Positions 17,709 to 24,854 of a DNA stretch of 28,663 nucleotides are shown piece after piece. Each line of letters begins with the position of its first letter. Position 1 is the stretch's first letter. This stretch comes from a virus, in the IMG/VR virus record IMGVR_UViG_3300023179_004565, positions 1 to 28,663 of that record; one strand, 5' to 3'. The notes beneath the pieces were generated by a model, which was given only the letters and a program-made list of their open reading frames with translations, searched no databases and was not told the origin of the DNA. Position numbers and translations under genes: made by a program.

Positions 17709-19663
17709 TTCTATTCGGGGACACAGAGACGTTCGCCGAAGTGCCGATTAGCGTTGGTACGGCGCGCTACGCAGAGAGCGCCGAGATAACGCTCAACGTG
17801 TTCGCGCTGGACGACGGCCCGGTTATCGTTGAAGACTGGACCGCGGCGCCTCCGAGCGACGCCTTCCGTGCCGCGTGGGAACGCGCCGATACGTTGTGCT
17901 ACCACAACGCCAGTTTTGATAGAACCATGCTGGCAAAGCACGGGTTCGTTGCCCCCTTGGCGAAATTCTGGTGCACCGCTGCCCAAGCCTTGCAGCACTC
18001 GTTGCCGGGTAGCCTGGGGCCGCTGAGCGAAATCTACCAGCTCGGAGATCAGGGCAAGGACAAGCGCGGGAAGCAGTTGATCCAACTGTTCTGCAAGCCC
18101 CGACCGAAGACCTCTGCGCTGCGCCGCGCCACACGGGAGACGCACCCGACCGAGTGGGCCGAGTTCATCGAGTACGCACGCCAGGATGTGGTGGCGATGC
18201 GAGAGCTGCACCGCAAGCTGCCGAAGTGGAATCTGACGCCCGTCGAACGGCAGGCTTGGATACAGCATCAGGAGATCAGCGAGCGGGGCTTCCACGTCGA
18301 CCTCGACTTAGCCCGCGAAGCCGTGGCGCTCGGCGCCAGGACGAAGGAGGCGCTTCAAGAGCGCACCGCGGAGATCACTGGCACCGACCTTGCGGTCAGC
18401 CAGCGCGATGCGCTCCTGAAGCTGCTCCTTGAGGACTACGGCGTATCCCTGCCTGACATGCAGGCCGCCACACTTGAGCGGCGCATTCAGGACGAGTCGC
18501 TGCCGGAGCCGGTGCGGGAGTTGTTGGAGATCCGGCTCTGGTCATCCAAAGGCAGCAACGCGAAGTGGCAGGTGCTGCTGAACTCAGTGAGCCACGACCA
18601 GCGTCTGCGCTTCACGGCGAAGTTCTGCGGGGCGAACCGCGCCGGCCGGATCAGCGGCTCGGGCTTCCAGCCGCTCAACCTGCCCCGGCCGCCGAAAAAG
18701 CTGAAGAAGCACATCCCCGAGGGCATCGACTTCATCAAGGCCGGCGTGGCTGACCTCGTGTACGACGCACCGATGGACATGGCCAGCGCGGCGCTCCGTG
18801 GCGCCATCATCGCGCCGCCCGGCAAGAAGCTGGTAGTGGCGGACATCAACGGCGTACAAGACCGGCTGACGGCCTGGTACGCAGGCGAAGAGTGGGTGCT
18901 CAAGGCATATCGGGACTACGACGCGGGAGTGGGGCCCGACGTGTACATGACCACCTATTCGCGCCTGTTCAACGTCACGCTCGAGCGCGTGATCGCCGAG
19001 AACGAAGCGGGCGGCAACTGGCGGAACGTCGGTAAGGTCATACGCCTGGCCGGTGGCTTCGGCGGCGGCGTGAATGCCGTCACCCGGATGGCGGCGCTCT
19101 ACAACGTTGCGCTGAGCGATGCTGAGAAGAAAGAAATCATCGACAAGTACCGCGCGCAGAGTCCCCACATCAAAGCGTTCTGGTACGAACTGGAAGAGGC
19201 GTGCAAGGGTGTCATCACGTCACCGAGCGGCACGCGCCGCCAGTTGGACAAGCTGGAGATCGTGCGCTCGGGCTCGTGGCTGAGGGTCGTATTGCCGAGC
19301 GGTCGGTCGCTTAGCTACGCGCAGGCGCGCGTTGAGCCGGGCAAGTACGGCAACGGGGAGATCACCTACGCCGGCACGAACGAGTACACCAAGCAGTGGG
19401 GCCGCGTGAAGACCTGGGGCGGCAAGGTCACGCAGAACATTGCGCTCGGCACAGAGCGCGACATCCTGGTGGCGAACCTGCAACTGATGCGGGACAGCGA
19501 ATACGTGCCGGTGTCGACGTGCTATGACGAGGTGATCGCCGAGTGCGCCGAAGATGCGCCGCTCGAGCCGTTCGTCAGCCTGCTCGCCACCGTTCCGCCC
19601 TGGGCACCCAATCTCCCTTTAAAAGCCAGTGGGTTTGAAGCGCTACGCTATCGTAAGGATTGA
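17705..19663 (+). CDS. Family A DNA polymerase with 3'-5' exonuclease
   Basis: The protein is 652 residues. Exonuclease motifs are DTETF (D6, E8), CYHNASFDRTM and YARQDVVAM. Polymerase motif A is VVADINGVQDRLTAWYAGE. Motif B is WRNVGKVIRLAGGFGGG. Motif C reads CYDEVIAE, where many family A enzymes have HDE. The C-terminus WAPNLPLKASGFEALRYRK matches the usual ending of this phage lineage. Motif B carries F where Y or F controls discrimination against dideoxynucleotides. The gene is intact although an HNH gene flanks each side. It is the replicative polymerase working with the PrimPol-helicase. Confidence 0.93.
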   Translation: MILFGDTETFAEVPISVGTARYAESAEITLNVFALDDGPVIVEDWTAAPPSDAFRAAWERADTLCYHNASFDRTMLAKHGFVAPLAKFWCTAAQALQHSLPGSLGPLSEIYQLGDQGKDKRGKQLIQLFCKPRPKTSALRRATRETHPTEWAEFIEYARQDVVAMRELHRKLPKWNLTPVERQAWIQHQEISERGFHVDLDLAREAVALGARTKEALQERTAEITGTDLAVSQRDALLKLLLEDYGVSLPDMQAATLERRIQDESLPEPVRELLEIRLWSSKGSNAKWQVLLNSVSHDQRLRFTAKFCGANRAGRISGSGFQPLNLPRPPKKLKKHIPEGIDFIKAGVADLVYDAPMDMASAALRGAIIAPPGKKLVVADINGVQDRLTAWYAGEEWVLKAYRDYDAGVGPDVYMTTYSRLFNVTLERVIAENEAGGNWRNVGKVIRLAGGFGGGVNAVTRMAALYNVALSDAEKKEIIDKYRAQSPHIKAFWYELEEACKGVITSPSGTRRQLDKLEIVRSGSWLRVVLPSGRSLSYAQARVEPGKYGNGEITYAGTNEYTKQWGRVKTWGGKVTQNIALGTERDILVANLQLMRDSEYVPVSTCYDEVIAECAEDAPLEPFVSLLATVPPWAPNLPLKASGFEALRYRKD

Positions 19664-19667
19664 CGCC

Positions 19668-20150
19668 ATGCACTTAACGCACGAAGAAATACGCAACGTA
19701 TTTGAGTATGAAGATAGAGGTATTTTGCGCCGAGTTAACGGAGGCAAGAAAGACTACCCTTGGCGCGGTGCTGGATTGGACCGAAAGTATTTTTCTTGCA
19801 AGGTCAAAGGCAAGGACGTCTATCTGCACCGGGCGATTTGGTTTTGGCACTACGGTTGGGTGCCTAATTCGTTAGACCACATCGACGGTAACCCCAGCAA
19901 CAACAAGATTGAGAACCTCCGGCCGTGCACGCAAACTCAGAACAACTACAACATGCGAAGGCCAAGTAGTAATACGAGCGGAGTGAAAGGGGTCCGATAT
20001 TGTGCGGGTAGGGCAAAGCCGTTCAGGGCGGAGATTCGCATAGCCGGAAAGAAGCACCACATAGGGTATTACGAAACATTGGAAGAAGCTGCGATTGCGT
20101 ACAAAGATTACGCGACGATCGTTGCCGGTGAATTTGTGAGGGCGGTATGA
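19668..20150 (+). CDS. HNH-AP2 homing endonuclease
   Basis: The protein is 160 residues from ATG 19668, with AAGGA about 8 nt upstream, 4 nt after the polymerase stop. The HNH core is LHRAIWFWHYG, then LDHIDGNPSNNKIENLRPCT and QNNYN. An AP2/ERF DNA-binding domain follows at about 103-155 (TSGVKGVRYCAGRAKPFRAE, HHIGYYETLEEAAIAY). This two-domain layout is common in phage mobile HNH genes. The DNA is clearly lower in GC than the polymerase gene, a sign of insertion. Confidence 0.9.
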   Translation: MHLTHEEIRNVFEYEDRGILRRVNGGKKDYPWRGAGLDRKYFSCKVKGKDVYLHRAIWFWHYGWVPNSLDHIDGNPSNNKIENLRPCTQTQNNYNMRRPSSNTSGVKGVRYCAGRAKPFRAEIRIAGKKHHIGYYETLEEAAIAYKDYATIVAGEFVRAV

Positions 20151-20371
20151 GCGTTCAGCGCATCGAAGAGTACGCCCCGGACGGCGTGCGCTACGTGCAG
20201 GGTCCGCCGTGCAAGCATGGGCATTCAGGCGTGCGCTACAAGAAGCGCAACGGCAAGACCGGCGGCTGCGTGTACTGCCACACGGCGCGGAACCGCGGCG
20301 AGAAGCCCGAGCAGGAAGTGGTGCTGAGGTATGTGCTTAAAGCTGATTGGACAGTGGAGATCCGGACATGA
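20147..20371 (+). CDS. Small zinc-module protein related to the HNH C-terminal module
   Basis: The protein is 74 residues from an ATG overlapping the AP2-HNH stop (ATGA). CKHGHSGVRYKKRNG and CVYCHTARN share the C-x-x-G-H...C-x-x-C arrangement of the C-terminal zinc module of the HNH protein at 17196. This copy stands alone, without a nuclease core. It may be a small DNA-binding protein or a decayed part of a mobile gene. No further function can be assigned. Confidence 0.65.
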   Translation: MSVQRIEEYAPDGVRYVQGPPCKHGHSGVRYKKRNGKTGGCVYCHTARNRGEKPEQEVVLRYVLKADWTVEIRT

Positions 20372-20541
20372 GACTTTCAACCTGCAAGCGTTGCGGCGAA
20401 GACACGGTGCTTCGCCAAGCACAAGTGAAGGGCCAGGAGCAGTGGCTCGAGTACGACGACGACAACCACGAGCGGCTGCACAAGTATTCGTGCAAGCGCT
20501 CAGCTTGGCGCGGTGTGCAGTTAGAACGCCGCCATGCGTGA
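20368..20541 (+). CDS. 57-residue zinc-knuckle peptide
   Basis: The peptide is MRLSTCKRCGEDTVLRQAQV followed by a charged centre (GQEQWLEYDDDNHERLHKYS) and CKRSAWRG. One CxxC pair and a later cysteine and histidine could hold a zinc ion. ATGA overlaps join it to the gene before, and it overlaps the VRR-NUC gene by 8 nt. No family is recognised. Confidence 0.6.
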   Translation: MRLSTCKRCGEDTVLRQAQVKGQEQWLEYDDDNHERLHKYSCKRSAWRGVQLERRHA

Positions 20542-20812
20542 GACGGCGGTAGAACGTCACCTTTGCCGCGTAATCAAAACACTCGGCGGCGAATGCTTGA
20601 AGTTTGTCAGCCCTGGGCGCCGGGGCGTGACGGACCGAGTGGTGATGCTCCCTGGCGGCTTCGTGGCGTTCGTGGAGCTGAAAGCGCCAGGGGAGAAGCC
20701 GCGAGCAGAGCAGGTGCGCTTTCACCAGCGGTGCTTCGATCTCGGCGCGACGTGCTTGGTGTTCGATACGAAAGAGCAGATCAACGATTGGGCTATGAGG
20801 GTAAAGCGATGA
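20534..20812 (+). CDS. VRR-NUC domain nuclease
   Basis: The protein is 92 residues and consists of one VRR-NUC (PD-(D/E)xK) domain. Catalytic positions are D34 in GVTDRVV and E48-x-K50 in VELKAPGE, preceded by the SPGRRG turn. A C-terminal helix reads RFHQRCFDLGATCLVFDT. Stand-alone phage VRR-NUC proteins are structure-specific nucleases likely to resolve branched replication or packaging intermediates. Its ATG lies inside the previous gene's end and its stop overlaps the next ATG. Confidence 0.88.
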   Translation: MRETAVERHLCRVIKTLGGECLKFVSPGRRGVTDRVVMLPGGFVAFVELKAPGEKPRAEQVRFHQRCFDLGATCLVFDTKEQINDWAMRVKR

Positions 20813-21219
20813 GTGAAGCACCTCCGTATTTTGTTTTAGACGCTATCGCGCTGGACAAGGACGGCGGCCACTATTCGTATTGGGTGTCGCGCCTTACCGA
20901 GGAACGGCTGCACGAGAAAAGCCAGATTGCGACGGTGCTGGCATGGTATCGCCACGAGCTTTCCGCCCTGCGCGAGCAGTTGGAGGCGGCGCGAGCCGCC
21001 CGCTGTGGGCACCATGACGACGCGGCAAAGTGGCGCTGCCTGCGAGAGGAAGGCCACGAAGGTGAGCACGTCTTTGCTGGTGAAATCGAGCGCGTATTGA
21101 ACGACCGCGACGACCTTGCGCGCCGTCTGCGGCTCGCTCCCCACGCGCCTGGGTGCTGCTACGACGTTGCCCCTTGCACGTGCTTCCACGCAACGCCAGA
21201 AAAGGACTTCACGGCATGA
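20809..21219 (+). CDS. Cysteine/histidine-rich helical phage protein
   Basis: The protein is 136 residues. A helical middle (LAWYRHELSALREQLEAARA) is followed by CGHHDDAAKWRCLREEGHEG, which may bind zinc, and a C-terminal CCYDVAPCTCFHA. A second short coiled-coil reads EIERVLNDRDDLARRLRLA. The C...C..GH..H pattern suggests a small zinc fold. The function is unknown. It is coupled at both ends by ATGA overlaps. Confidence 0.65.
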   Translation: MSEAPPYFVLDAIALDKDGGHYSYWVSRLTEERLHEKSQIATVLAWYRHELSALREQLEAARAARCGHHDDAAKWRCLREEGHEGEHVFAGEIERVLNDRDDLARRLRLAPHAPGCCYDVAPCTCFHATPEKDFTA

Positions 21220-21671
21220 CCGACAGCGAGCGAGAGGCCGTCATAAACGCCCTCATTGACGCGGATCATGAATTGGCCAGCTACGGCGACTTGGCAGACG
21301 CCGCCATTGCCGCGCTCGTAGCGGAGAGGGATGAGGCGCGACGCCTTGCCGGTTACGACTGGAACGTGCTGCACGCTATGCAGGCGTCGCTACGCGAGCA
21401 CATGCAGCGCATCGCCACCCTCGAAGCCGACCTGAACGAAGCGCGACAGAACGCCAAGGCGTATCAGATTGGCGTGCATGCCGTCGTTAAGCAGATGGAG
21501 TCCGAGAGGGCCGCCCTTAAAGCCGAGAGCCGTGCGCTGCGGGAGGCGGGCGAGATTGCATTAGGCATTGTCCCGCGCGGGCCGATTCTCACAGCAGAAG
21601 CGCGGGCCATATTAGAAGGCCAGCCCGGCGCGCTCGACCGCTGGCTGGGGAAGGGGGTGGGAAATGGCTAA
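21216..21671 (+). CDS. Coiled-coil phage protein of unknown function
   Basis: The protein is 151 residues from an ATG overlapping the previous stop. Residues about 30-115 are predicted by eye to be a long helix with heptad spacing (ALVAERDEARRLAG, MQRIATLEADLNEARQNAKA, MESERAALKAESRALREAGE). A short C-terminal segment reads ARAILEGQPGALDRWLG. The arrangement looks like a variable ead/Ea22-type early protein, but I cannot name a family. Confidence 0.6.
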   Translation: MTDSEREAVINALIDADHELASYGDLADAAIAALVAERDEARRLAGYDWNVLHAMQASLREHMQRIATLEADLNEARQNAKAYQIGVHAVVKQMESERAALKAESRALREAGEIALGIVPRGPILTAEARAILEGQPGALDRWLGKGVGNG

Positions 21672-21840
21672 GTGGATGCGGGTTCCTGTGATGGAATCGT
21701 TGCGCGCCTCAACGTGCTGGGAGCATACACCGCTGGACTACTACCGCTATGGCGAATACCCGCGCTTCATTCGGCCTGTCAGTGCACACCAGCCGCGCGC
21801 TGAATGGAAGCGCGTTGAAATTGAGGGCAAGCCCGCATGA
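21664..21840 (+). CDS. 58-residue protein of unknown function
   Basis: The peptide is MAKWMRVPVMESLRASTCWE followed by HTPLDYYRYGEYPRFIRPVS. It is rich in aromatic and basic residues. It overlaps the coiled-coil gene by 8 nt and its TGA overlaps the next ATG, so it is part of the coupled chain. No homology can be stated. Confidence 0.55.
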   Translation: MAKWMRVPVMESLRASTCWEHTPLDYYRYGEYPRFIRPVSAHQPRAEWKRVEIEGKPA

Positions 21841-21944
21841 AGCGCCGCGCGCGGTTGAGGCGGGTGAGGCTGCATAGCCACAGGTGGTGGACTGCGGTGA
21901 TGCTCAAGATGCATTGCGAGCGCTGGGCAGGCGCGGCGCGGTGA
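21837..21944 (+). CDS. 35-residue basic peptide coupled to the helicase
   Basis: The peptide is MKRRARLRRVRLHSHRWWTA then VMLKMHCERWAGAAR, very rich in arginine. The ATG overlaps the previous TGA (ATGA) and its own TGA overlaps the helicase GTG (GTGA). Coupling on both sides supports translation. It could be an RNA- or DNA-binding peptide, or just a coupling cistron. Confidence 0.42.
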   Translation: MKRRARLRRVRLHSHRWWTAVMLKMHCERWAGAAR

Positions 21945-23308
21945 AATTCGAGCCCCGACCCTACCAGCGCGACATTGTGAACTACACGCTTGAGCATGAG
22001 CGGTGTAGCGCCTGGTCGTTCATGGGTAGTGGCAAAACCATATCTGTGCTGACGATGCTCGACTATCTCTACCGCTTCGGCTACGAGTCGCGGCCGACAC
22101 TCGTCTTGGCTCCGCTTCGCGTGGCAAGAAGCGTGTGGCCCGCGGAGGCGAAGAAGTGGGACCACCTCGACTTGGAAGTGAGCGCCATCGTCGGCACGGA
22201 AAGCGAACGGCTGGTGGCCCTTAAAAGAGACGTACCCGTCTTCTCATGTAACTACGAGAACCTGCCATGGCTGATCTCCCATACAAAAAACCAGTGGCCG
22301 TTTGCAGCGATTGTCGCGGACGAATCTACTCGATTGAAGGGTCATCGCCTGAACTCTGGTGGCATCCGCGCGCAGGCCTTAGGCCGCGTTGCGCACTCGC
22401 CCAAGGTCAAACGATGGATAAATCTTACTGGCACCCCCAGCCCGAACGGGCTGATTGACCTGTGGGGCCAGCAATGGTTCGTTGACCGCGGCGCGCGCCT
22501 GGGGCTCACCTTCACGGCGTTCCAGAACCGTTGGTTCCGCCAGCATCCATCCGGTTACGGCCACGTCGCTACGGAATGGGCGCAGGAGCAGATCCAAGCA
22601 GCGCTCGCCGACTGTTGCCTGACGGTCGACGCGAAAGACTACTTCGACCTGGAAGAACCCATAGTGACTGACGTCACCGTCGACCTGCCACCCAAGGCCA
22701 TGAAGCTCTATCGCCAGATGGAGCAGGAGATGTACATCGAACTAAACGGCGCGGGGGTCGAAGCGTTCAACTCAGCGAGCATGACCATGAAGTGCCTACA
22801 GCTCGCCAACGGGGCGATCTACAATCAGGACGCCTCGCGCTGGGATGAAGTGCATGACGCGAAGCTAGATGCGCTCGGAGAGATCATCGAAGAGGCCGCG
22901 GGCGAACCGCTCATCGTCTGCTACCAGTTCAAGCACGACCTGGCGCGCATCAAGGCGCGATTCAAGAAGGCGCGCGAACTGCGCACAGCGGGCGACGAAG
23001 CCGCATGGAACCGTGGCGAGATCCCCCTGCTGGTACTGCACCCTGAATCCGCCGGCCATGGGCTCAACCTCCAGGATGGTGGGAATCGTATAGTGTTCTT
23101 CGGTCATTGGTGGAGCCTCGAGCCGTACCAGCAGGTTATCGAACGCATTGGGCCGGTCCGGCAGATGCAGTCCGGTCACCAGCGCAACGTGTTCGTCTAC
23201 CACATCCTGGCACGGAACACGCTCGACCGCGAGGTGATGCTCCGACGCAAGACCAAGGCCAGCGTGCAGGACTTGCTGCTCGCGGCGATGAAGGAGAAAG
23301 CAGCGTGA
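21941..23308 (+). CDS. SNF2/DEAD-like superfamily 2 helicase
   Basis: The protein is 455 residues from GTG 21941, chosen over an upstream ATG because it overlaps the previous stop and begins at the conserved FEPRPYQ. Motif I is FMGSGKTISVL (29-33 GSGKT). Motif II is the variant DEST (127-130). Motif III is LTGTPSPNG. Domain 2 has LIVCYQFKHDLARIK, SAGHGLNLQ and an altered motif VI (QQVIERIGPVRQMQSG). It is a known companion of DUF2800/DUF2815/polymerase modules and is likely a fork or recombination remodelling helicase. Confidence 0.9.
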   Translation: MKFEPRPYQRDIVNYTLEHERCSAWSFMGSGKTISVLTMLDYLYRFGYESRPTLVLAPLRVARSVWPAEAKKWDHLDLEVSAIVGTESERLVALKRDVPVFSCNYENLPWLISHTKNQWPFAAIVADESTRLKGHRLNSGGIRAQALGRVAHSPKVKRWINLTGTPSPNGLIDLWGQQWFVDRGARLGLTFTAFQNRWFRQHPSGYGHVATEWAQEQIQAALADCCLTVDAKDYFDLEEPIVTDVTVDLPPKAMKLYRQMEQEMYIELNGAGVEAFNSASMTMKCLQLANGAIYNQDASRWDEVHDAKLDALGEIIEEAAGEPLIVCYQFKHDLARIKARFKKARELRTAGDEAAWNRGEIPLLVLHPESAGHGLNLQDGGNRIVFFGHWWSLEPYQQVIERIGPVRQMQSGHQRNVFVYHILARNTLDREVMLRRKTKASVQDLLLAAMKEKAA

Positions 23309-23445
23309 CCTTCGTAGCAGGACTCGTCGCGGGATTCGTTATGGGTGCTCTGTCGGTTGGGCTACTTGCACCGCCCACTCCTGCAAGGACTCGAGCTGCG
23401 CCGCGCACTGGTGATAGCGGCCATAGTTCGTCGCCACCGTCGTAG
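23305..23445 (+). CDS. 46-residue single-helix membrane peptide at the operon end
   Basis: The frame starts at a GTG overlapping the helicase TGA (GTGA). Residues 2-21 are one hydrophobic helix (TFVAGLVAGFVMGALSVGLL), followed by a proline- and serine-rich tail. It overlaps the 3' part of the Rz1 gene on the other strand for 107 bp. The N-terminal helix and coupled start are the support. The tail may be only the complement of Rz1 codons. Confidence 0.5.
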   Translation: MTFVAGLVAGFVMGALSVGLLAPPTPARTRAAPRTGDSGHSSSPPS

Positions 23446-23614
23446 CCACGTCACTCAGCGTGGAGTGCTCCGGGAAGAGATCCAGCAACGGTGGCGGGCT
23501 CAGCAGCACTGGTGGTGCCTGCGGGCTCGGGCACGTCACCTTGAGCGGCGGCGTTGAGCAAGCGGATAAAACCATCAGGGATGACGCAGCGAGAATCGTC
23601 AATCTGCGTGACAT
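23339..23614 (-). CDS. Rz1-like: Rz1-like outer-membrane spanin lipoprotein
   Basis: The protein is 91 residues from ATG 23614 in a different frame inside the Rz gene. The signal sequence MSRRLTILAASSLMVLSACS ends in the lipobox LSAC, so mature Cys19 would be lipidated and sorted to the outer membrane. A proline-rich stretch (PPLKVTCPSPQAPPVLLSPP) follows, as in many Rz1 proteins. With Rz it forms the spanin complex that fuses the two membranes in the last step of lysis. It continues 112 nt past the Rz stop, giving an overlapping arrangement. Confidence 0.85.
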   Translation of the reverse strand: MSRRLTILAASSLMVLSACSTPPLKVTCPSPQAPPVLLSPPPLLDLFPEHSTLSDVATTVATNYGRYHQCAAQLESLQEWAVQVAQPTEHP

Positions 23615-23888
23615 ACTTCGGCACCTCTTTGACGATGGTCTGCGCCTTCGCTTGGACCACGCGAACGCGATCCATGTAGCGCACTTCGACCTGACGGTTG
23701 ACGGCCTGCAGCCGCTCAACTTCGGCAGTGTACTTGGCCTGGAGTTCGGCCTTCTCTTTGTCCCACAGCGCCTGCGTGTGCGCTTCGCCCTTGGAATACA
23801 CCCACCACTCGAGCGCCAGTACGGCGGCCACCGCGGCCCAAACCTTCGGGTTGAGCCACGGTGGGGTGGCGAAGTCCAGCAGGCCCAT
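23451..23888 (-). CDS. Rz-like: Rz-like inner-membrane spanin
   Basis: The protein is 145 residues. A signal anchor lies at about 16-32 (VWAAVAAVLALEWWVYSKGE), followed by a periplasmic coiled coil (AELQAKYTAEVERLQAVNRQ and on). Its C-terminal end has CVIPDGFIRLLNAAAQG, typical of Rz-type proteins. The start shares an A with the stop of the preceding gene (TAATG). It works with the out-of-frame Rz1 lipoprotein. The pair shows a Gram-negative host. Confidence 0.85.
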   Translation of the reverse strand: MGLLDFATPPWLNPKVWAAVAAVLALEWWVYSKGEAHTQALWDKEKAELQAKYTAEVERLQAVNRQVEVRYMDRVRVVQAKAQTIVKEVPKYVTQIDDSRCVIPDGFIRLLNAAAQGDVPEPAGTTSAAEPATVAGSLPGALHAE

Positions 23889-24079
23889 TACGCTTTGCGG
23901 CGCTCGGCGATGGGGATGACGATGTTCGGATGGCCGCGACGGTCGAAGATGGTCGTGACATCTTCGACCGTACCCACCAACCGCTCACTCAGATCCTTCG
24001 ACAGCCGCTCGTTCTGCTCAAGCAGCTTCTCAGCTTCGCACCCAGGCAGTAGTCGACGTAGAAGTTCGGGCATTTTCAT
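23888..24079 (-). CDS. 63-residue protein in the lysis cassette
   Basis: The protein has a leucine-rich charged helix (MKMPELLRRLLPGCEAEKLL, EQNERLSKDLSERLVGTVED) and a short C-terminal strand region (GHPNIVIPIAERRKA). It has no membrane segment. It is joined by ATGA to the holin-like gene and by TAATG to Rz. Its place between holin and spanin suggests a lysis role, but no family is recognised. Confidence 0.7.
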   Translation of the reverse strand: MKMPELLRRLLPGCEAEKLLEQNERLSKDLSERLVGTVEDVTTIFDRRGHPNIVIPIAERRKA

Positions 24080-24285
24080 TTACCACTCTCGATAAATTTC
24101 TCCACGACGTCCTTGAGATTGCCGAGCGTGTTGACCAAGTTCGCTTTGAACTCTGTGTCTGCGATGAACGCGGCCATGATCTTGTCCTGGAGCGCCACAA
24201 TTCGCATGTAAAAATATCCGGCCGCGATTGCGAAAACCGCACCGACAGGTCCAATCGCCTTGGCTAACTGATCGAAAAACTCCAT
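24076..24285 (-). CDS. Holin-like small membrane protein
   Basis: The protein is 69 residues from ATG 24285. A short amphipathic start (MEFFDQLAKA) is followed by one membrane helix at about 10-30 (IGPVGAVFAIAAGYFYMRIV) and a charged C-terminal helix (FKANLVNTLGNLKDVVEKFI). Size, single helix and position right after the endolysin gene suit a class III-like holin. A holin pierces or depolarises the inner membrane to time lysis. The 25-residue peptide upstream of the endolysin is another candidate. Confidence 0.65.
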   Translation of the reverse strand: MEFFDQLAKAIGPVGAVFAIAAGYFYMRIVALQDKIMAAFIADTEFKANLVNTLGNLKDVVEKFIESGK

Positions 24286-24322
24286 GGACGGCACTCCGAC
24301 ATGTTCTTCATTCTTGGTTGTG

Positions 24323-24784
24323 TCAGGCGATAGCATCGTTGCCCAGCATCGTGCAAGTTTCCTCGCATCGTGCAGGGGTCTGTTTGTGCCAGTCGGAGTC
24401 CAGTGCGTGAGCCCGCGCCGCGGCGTAGTCGCCACTCTTGAGCGCGAGCAGCATCTTCGGAAAGCCCCGGACGCCTGCTACTCCCAACTGAAAAGCCATG
24501 TCAATTAAGCCGCGACGGGGCCATTCTGGTAACCCGCCGAACCACCCAAACGCCGCCGTGAGCTGCCTCACCTTGTCCTCGATGTCTGAGTCGAGAAGAC
24601 GGTCGCATTCGTCATCACTCAGCGGCGCGCCGCAGAGCGCACGCGCCTGGCCAGCGGTCAGCGACTTGTCCGTGCTGACCAAGTGTCCTATCGCTACAGA
24701 CCAAAAGCCCTCACTGTCCCGATATACGTCCAGCCGCCGCCCTTCCTGGCGCGCAAGAATGGCGCGGAGGGTGGGGTCAGCCAC
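24323..24784 (-). CDS. T4-type lysozyme endolysin (GH24)
   Basis: The protein is 153 residues from a GTG overlapping the small membrane-peptide gene by 8 nt. The active-site region EGRRLDVYRDSEGFWSVAIG then H aligns with T4 lysozyme: E14 matches E11, D23 matches D20, and S29 replaces T26. Later family stretches are LTAGQARALCGAPLSDDECD and PEWPRRGLIDMAFQLGVAGV. It cuts the bacterial peptidoglycan glycan. There is no signal sequence, so release would depend on a holin. Confidence 0.9.
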   Translation of the reverse strand: MADPTLRAILARQEGRRLDVYRDSEGFWSVAIGHLVSTDKSLTAGQARALCGAPLSDDECDRLLDSDIEDKVRQLTAAFGWFGGLPEWPRRGLIDMAFQLGVAGVRGFPKMLLALKSGDYAAARAHALDSDWHKQTPARCEETCTMLGNDAIA

Positions 24785-24854
24785 GGGTGCGAATGTGCTC
24801 GTCGTGCAATGCGACGATGACCAGGACGATCAACAAGAGCGGGAAAATTATCAT
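24777..24854 (-). CDS. 25-residue membrane peptide in the lysis operon
   Basis: The peptide is MIIFPLLLIVLVIVALHDEH then IRTRG: one hydrophobic helix and a short charged end. The ATG overlaps the stop of the ejection-protein gene (ATGA) and its stop overlaps the endolysin GTG by 8 nt. Such a tightly placed transmembrane microprotein could be a pinholin-like or regulatory lysis component; this is inference from place and form only. Confidence 0.6.
   Translation of the reverse strand: MIIFPLLLIVLVIVALHDEHIRTRG

Noticed and set aside
6966-24787. Identical 13-nt junction ACCCGTGGCTGAC at the RHH/NeuB and microprotein/endolysin overlaps
   Set aside because: About two dozen 13-nt matches are expected by chance in a sequence of this size on both strands, so the coincidence carries little weight.
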